Assembly (NCBI RefSeq): GCF_014191505.1
Contig: NZ_JACHWS010000003.1
Coordinates: 186,001-250,000 of the forward strand
Direction of reading: 5' to 3'
DNA: 64,000 nucleotides
Origin: Hoyosella altamirensis
GTDB taxonomy: Bacteria > Actinomycetota > Actinomycetes > Mycobacteriales > Mycobacteriaceae
In this document: positions 61,469-64,000 of the stretch, one piece after another
Layout of the letters: each line of letters opens with the position of its first letter
How positions within the stretch are numbered: the first letter of the stretch is position 1
Position numbers and translations under genes: made by a program
Notes under the pieces: model-generated
Databases searched by the model: none
What the model was told of the DNA's origin: nothing
What the model saw: the letters and a program-made list of their open reading frames with translations, nothing else

Positions 61469-61501
61469 AAGCCCAGGTGAAACAGTGTCTCACCTGGGCT
61501 T
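61469..61501 (-). terminator. Intrinsic terminator of tRNA-Pro
   Basis: AAGCCCAGGTGA (61469-61480) and TCACCTGGGCTT (61490-61501) form a perfect 12-bp stem with a 9-base loop; on the minus strand the stem is followed by TTTTG. Seven bases past the tRNA 3' end. Confidence 0.85.
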
Positions 61502-61507
61502 CCTATG

Positions 61508-61581
<74 letters not shown>

Positions 61582-61624
61582 CCGCTGAACTAAGACGCCG
61601 AGGCGCCGTTGTTAGCTCAGCTAG

Positions 61625-61653
61625 ATTACAACAGCCCGCGTGCTGGTTGCCAA
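61625..61653 (-). promoter_or_regulatory. Promoter of tRNA-Pro
   Basis: On the minus strand TTGGCA (61653-61648) and TGTAAT (61630-61625) are separated by 17 bases, five of six matches to each sigma-70 consensus hexamer. Predicted transcription start about 35-40 nt upstream of the tRNA. Confidence 0.65.
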
Positions 61654-61664
61654 TCGCCTCGCGG

Positions 61665-63095
61665 TCAGCGCCGCGGTTTGCCGCGCTTCTCGCGCACTCG
61701 CACGCCGATCCTGATTGGGCTGCCTTCGAACCCGAATGATTCGCGTAGCCGACGTTCGAGGAACCGCCGGTAGTTTGCCTCGAGGAAGCCGGTCGTGAAG
61801 AGCACGAAAGTGGGTGGCCGTGTGGTCGCCTGGGTGGCGAAGAGGATCCGCGGGAGCCGTCCGCCACGCATCGGCGGTGGTGTCGCGGCTACTGTTTCAC
61901 GCAGCCAGGTGTTCAGCCGTCCGGTGGGGACGCGGGTGTCCCACGATTCGAGCGAGGTTTCCATCGCCGGAACGAGTTTCTGCACGGCGCGGCCCGTTTG
62001 GGCGGACACGTTGACGCGCAGTGCCCATCGCACACGCTGCAGGTCGCGATCGATTTCCTTCTCGAGCTGCAAACGCCGCTCATCGTCCACCAGGTCCCAT
62101 TTGTTGAAGGCGAGGACGAGTGCCCGGCCGGTCTCCTCAACCATGGTGATGACGCGCTGGTCTTGTTCACTGATCGGCTGGGACGCATCGATGAGCACAA
62201 CCGCCACCTCAGCGGCTTCGATCGCGGACCGGGTCCGTAGCGACGCGTAATATTCGGCGCCGCTCGCGTGGATGACGCGTTTACGCAGGCCGGCAGTGTC
62301 GACGAATCGCCAGACTTTTCCACCGAGTTCGACGAGGGAGTCGACGGGGTCGACGGTGGTGCCTGCGACGTCGTGCACGACGGAGCGTTCATCGCCGGAC
62401 AGTTTGTTCAGCAGACTCGACTTGCCCACGTTCGGCTTACCGACGAGCGCGACACGCCGCGGTCCGCCAGTAGCGCCGATGATTTCACGCGGCGTCTCGG
62501 GCAGCACTTCGAGGATCTTGTCGAGAAGATCACCTGTTCCCCGGCCATGCGTAGCACTTACGGAGAATGGTTCTCCTAGCCCCAGAGACCACAGCGCCGC
62601 GGCTTCCGCTTCGAGTTTCTGGTCGTCCACCTTGTTAGCCACCAGAATGACCGGTGTTTTGGACCGACGCAGCACGCGAGCGACCGCTTCGTCTGTGGCG
62701 GTGGCACCGACTGTCGCGTCGACAACCACGACGATCGCGTCGGCGGTGTTCATCGCCAGTTCGGCTTGCCGGGCAACGGACTGTTGCAGGCCTTTCGCTG
62801 ACGGCTCCCAGCCCCCAGTGTCCTGGATCGTGAAGCGCTTCCCTGCCCATTCGGCGTCGTAGGAGACGCGGTCGCGGGTGACGCCTGGAACGTCTTCGAC
62901 GACGGCTTCGCGGCGGCCGATGATGCGGTTGACGAGCGTCGATTTGCCGACGTTCGGCCGCCCGACTACAGCGAGCACCGGGACCGGGACGAATTCGCCT
63001 TCAGCTGCGCCTTCTAGGTCGCCGAGTTCCCACTCAGTCTCGTCGCTCCAGGTTCCGTCGGCGGACCATCCTCCGGCGAGATCATTGTCGGTCAC
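61665..63095 (-). CDS. der: Ribosome biogenesis GTPase Der (EngA)
   Basis: A 476-aa protein with two tandem GTPase domains (P-loops GRPNVGKST and [10 protein letters not shown]3 motifs DTGGW and DTAGL) and a C-terminal KH-like domain. Required for 50S maturation. The N-terminal ~40 residues before the first P-loop are an acidic extension. GTG 63095 overlaps the cmk stop (GTGA). Confidence 0.97.
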   Translation of the reverse strand: MTDNDLAGGWSADGTWSDETEWELGDLEGAAEGEFVPVPVLAVVGRPNVGKSTLVNRIIGRREAVVEDVPGVTRDRVSYDAEWAGKRFTIQDTGGWEPSAKGLQQSVARQAELAMNTADAIVVVVDATVGATATDEAVARVLRRSKTPVILVANKVDDQKLEAEAAALWSLGLGEPFSVSATHGRGTGDLLDKILEVLPETPREIIGATGGPRRVALVGKPNVGKSSLLNKLSGDERSVVHDVAGTTVDPVDSLVELGGKVWRFVDTAGLRKRVIHASGAEYYASLRTRSAIEAAEVAVVLIDASQPISEQDQRVITMVEETGRALVLAFNKWDLVDDERRLQLEKEIDRDLQRVRWALRVNVSAQTGRAVQKLVPAMETSLESWDTRVPTGRLNTWLRETVAATPPPMRGGRLPRILFATQATTRPPTFVLFTTGFLEANYRRFLERRLRESFGFEGSPIRIGVRVREKRGKPRR

Positions 63096-63775
63096 TTGTA
63101 CGCTCCTATCCGCTCTTCGATGAGCGTGAGAAGGTGGTCGACGACACCATCCAGCGTGAGGTCGCTGGTGTCGACGATCAGCGCGTCCTCTGCTGGCCGG
63201 AGTGGTGACACGGCTCGATTCGAGTCGAACTCGTCCCGTCTGATGACGTCTGCCAGCACTTCGTCGTAGTTGTCGCCACGGCCTTCGGCGATGTTCTGGT
63301 CGTTGCGGCGCTTAGCGCGCGCCTCGGGGGACGCGGTGAGGAAGATCTTCACGGACGCGTCCGGGAGAACGACGGTCCCGATGTCACGGCCTTCGATCAC
63401 AATGCTGTCAGCTGCGACGGAAAGCCGCCGCTGCAGTTCAACGAGTTGCTCGCGAACAGCCGGAACCGCGGCGACAGCGGAGACTGCAGCCGTCACAGCT
63501 GCACCGCGGATTTCAGTGGCGACATCGTCGCCGTCAAGCATCACTTGTTCGCTTTGCGGGTCCGAACCGATCGAGAACGGAAGGTTCGCGGTCACCGCGG
63601 CGAGCGCAACCGGGTCGTCGATGTCCGCACCGGAACGCAGCGCATGCAGCGTCGCGATCCGGTACATCGCACCGGTATCGAGGTAGCGGGCTCGCAGCCG
63701 CTCAGCAACACGGCGAGAGACGCTCGACTTGCCTGTCCCGGCCGGCCCGTCGATCGCGATCACAACGTTGCTCAC
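63092..63775 (-). CDS. cmk: Cytidylate kinase
   Basis: A 227-aa kinase phosphorylating CMP and dCMP. P-loop [11 protein letters not shown] near the N-terminus, [17 protein letters not shown] nucleotide-binding block, [14 protein letters not shown] and the SPEARAKRR lid. GTG 63775 overlaps the rluB stop. Between rluB and der as in mycobacteria. Confidence 0.97.
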   Translation of the reverse strand: MSNVVIAIDGPAGTGKSSVSRRVAERLRARYLDTGAMYRIATLHALRSGADIDDPVALAAVTANLPFSIGSDPQSEQVMLDGDDVATEIRGAAVTAAVSAVAAVPAVREQLVELQRRLSVAADSIVIEGRDIGTVVLPDASVKIFLTASPEARAKRRNDQNIAEGRGDNYDEVLADVIRRDEFDSNRAVSPLRPAEDALIVDTSDLTLDGVVDHLLTLIEERIGAYK

Positions 63776-64000
63776 AACCCGACCTCCTTGTACAGTGCCC
63801 CGACCTCTTGGCGGTTCAGAGCCCTGATTGTTCCAGGCCGCTGATCACCGAGATGCACGGATCCGATCTGGGTGCGCACGAGCCGGGTCACGGGGTGCCC
63901 GACGTGTTCGAGTAGTCGCCGGACAATGTGCTTGCGGCCTTCGTGCAGAACAATCTTCACAAGGGTGCTCTTGTCGAACGCGTCGACCACGGAGAAAGCA
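63772..64000 (-). CDS. rluB: Ribosomal large subunit pseudouridine synthase B (3' part, truncated by window)
   Basis: The last ~75 codons of a pseudouridine synthase; the frame continues past the window edge. [29 protein letters not shown] matches the conserved C-terminal block of RsuA/RluB enzymes (the catalytic Asp lies outside). Its stop overlaps the cmk start (GTGA). Confidence 0.9.
   Translation of the reverse strand, partial: AFSVVDAFDKSTLVKIVLHEGRKHIVRRLLEHVGHPVTRLVRTQIGSVHLGDQRPGTIRALNRQEVGALYKEVGL

Overview
This is a chromosomal window from a high-GC (about 60%) actinobacterium of the order Mycobacteriales. Three things point there: the gene order ispG-rseP-dxr, rlmN, cdsA-frr-pyrH-tsf-rpsB, xerC-dprA-comM-yraN-DUF2469-rnhB-lepB-rplS, trmD-rimM-KH-rpsP, ffh-glnD-glnB-amt-ftsY and der-cmk-rluB matches Mycobacterium/Rhodococcus/Hoyosella genomes; GTG starts are common; and genes are often joined by 4-base start/stop overlaps. 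I cannot name the species.

Layout. 1-2.1 kb: a YtrA-type GntR regulator with an ABC exporter, behind a near-perfect inverted-repeat operator. 2.1-6.8 kb: a lipid/glycerol module (diacylglycerol kinase-like and AGPS-like FAD oxidase genes, divergent from a TetR-glpD pair across only 17 bp). 6.7-15.4 kb: cobQ, map, a GNAT protein, ispG-rseP-dxr, a DUF2631 gene and rlmN. 15.5-21 kb: a LapA-like protein, a methyltransferase, then cdsA-frr-pyrH-tsf-rpsB. 21-33 kb: an M23 peptidase, xerC, dprA, comM, yraN, DUF2469, rnhB, lepB, rplS, tex, trmD, rimM, a KH protein and rpsP. 33-44 kb: a CPBP protease, an amidohydrolase, ffh, the nitrogen-control set glnD-glnB-amt, a secreted phosphodiester glycosidase-like protein and ftsY. 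After ftsY the conserved order stops (no smc follows). Next come a nitroreductase, a remnant of an MFS transporter and an eight-gene Mrp/Mnh-type cation/proton antiporter operon (45.6-52.7 kb).

52.8-61.4 kb is an accessory region: a PAS-ANTAR regulator, a solitary retron-type reverse transcriptase, a TetR/MFS drug-efflux unit with clear operators, a DUF1801 protein, a flavohaemoprotein with upstream DosR-box-like repeats, a DUF1707 protein, an NTF2-like protein and a small secreted protein. The window ends with tRNA-Pro(GGG), der, cmk and a truncated rluB.

The most interesting element is the reverse transcriptase at 53559-54797. It has a retron-like core (YADD, LPQGAPTSP), but the usual retron hallmark motifs NAxxH and VTG are altered. 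Immediately upstream, on the same strand, 167 nt (54988 down to 54822) are bounded by a 12-bp inverted repeat with one bulge and contain at least three strong hairpins. This is the architecture expected of a retron msr-msd RNA, with the second repeat ending 24 nt before the RT start. No obvious effector gene is adjacent, so this is a candidate uncharacterised retron lineage.
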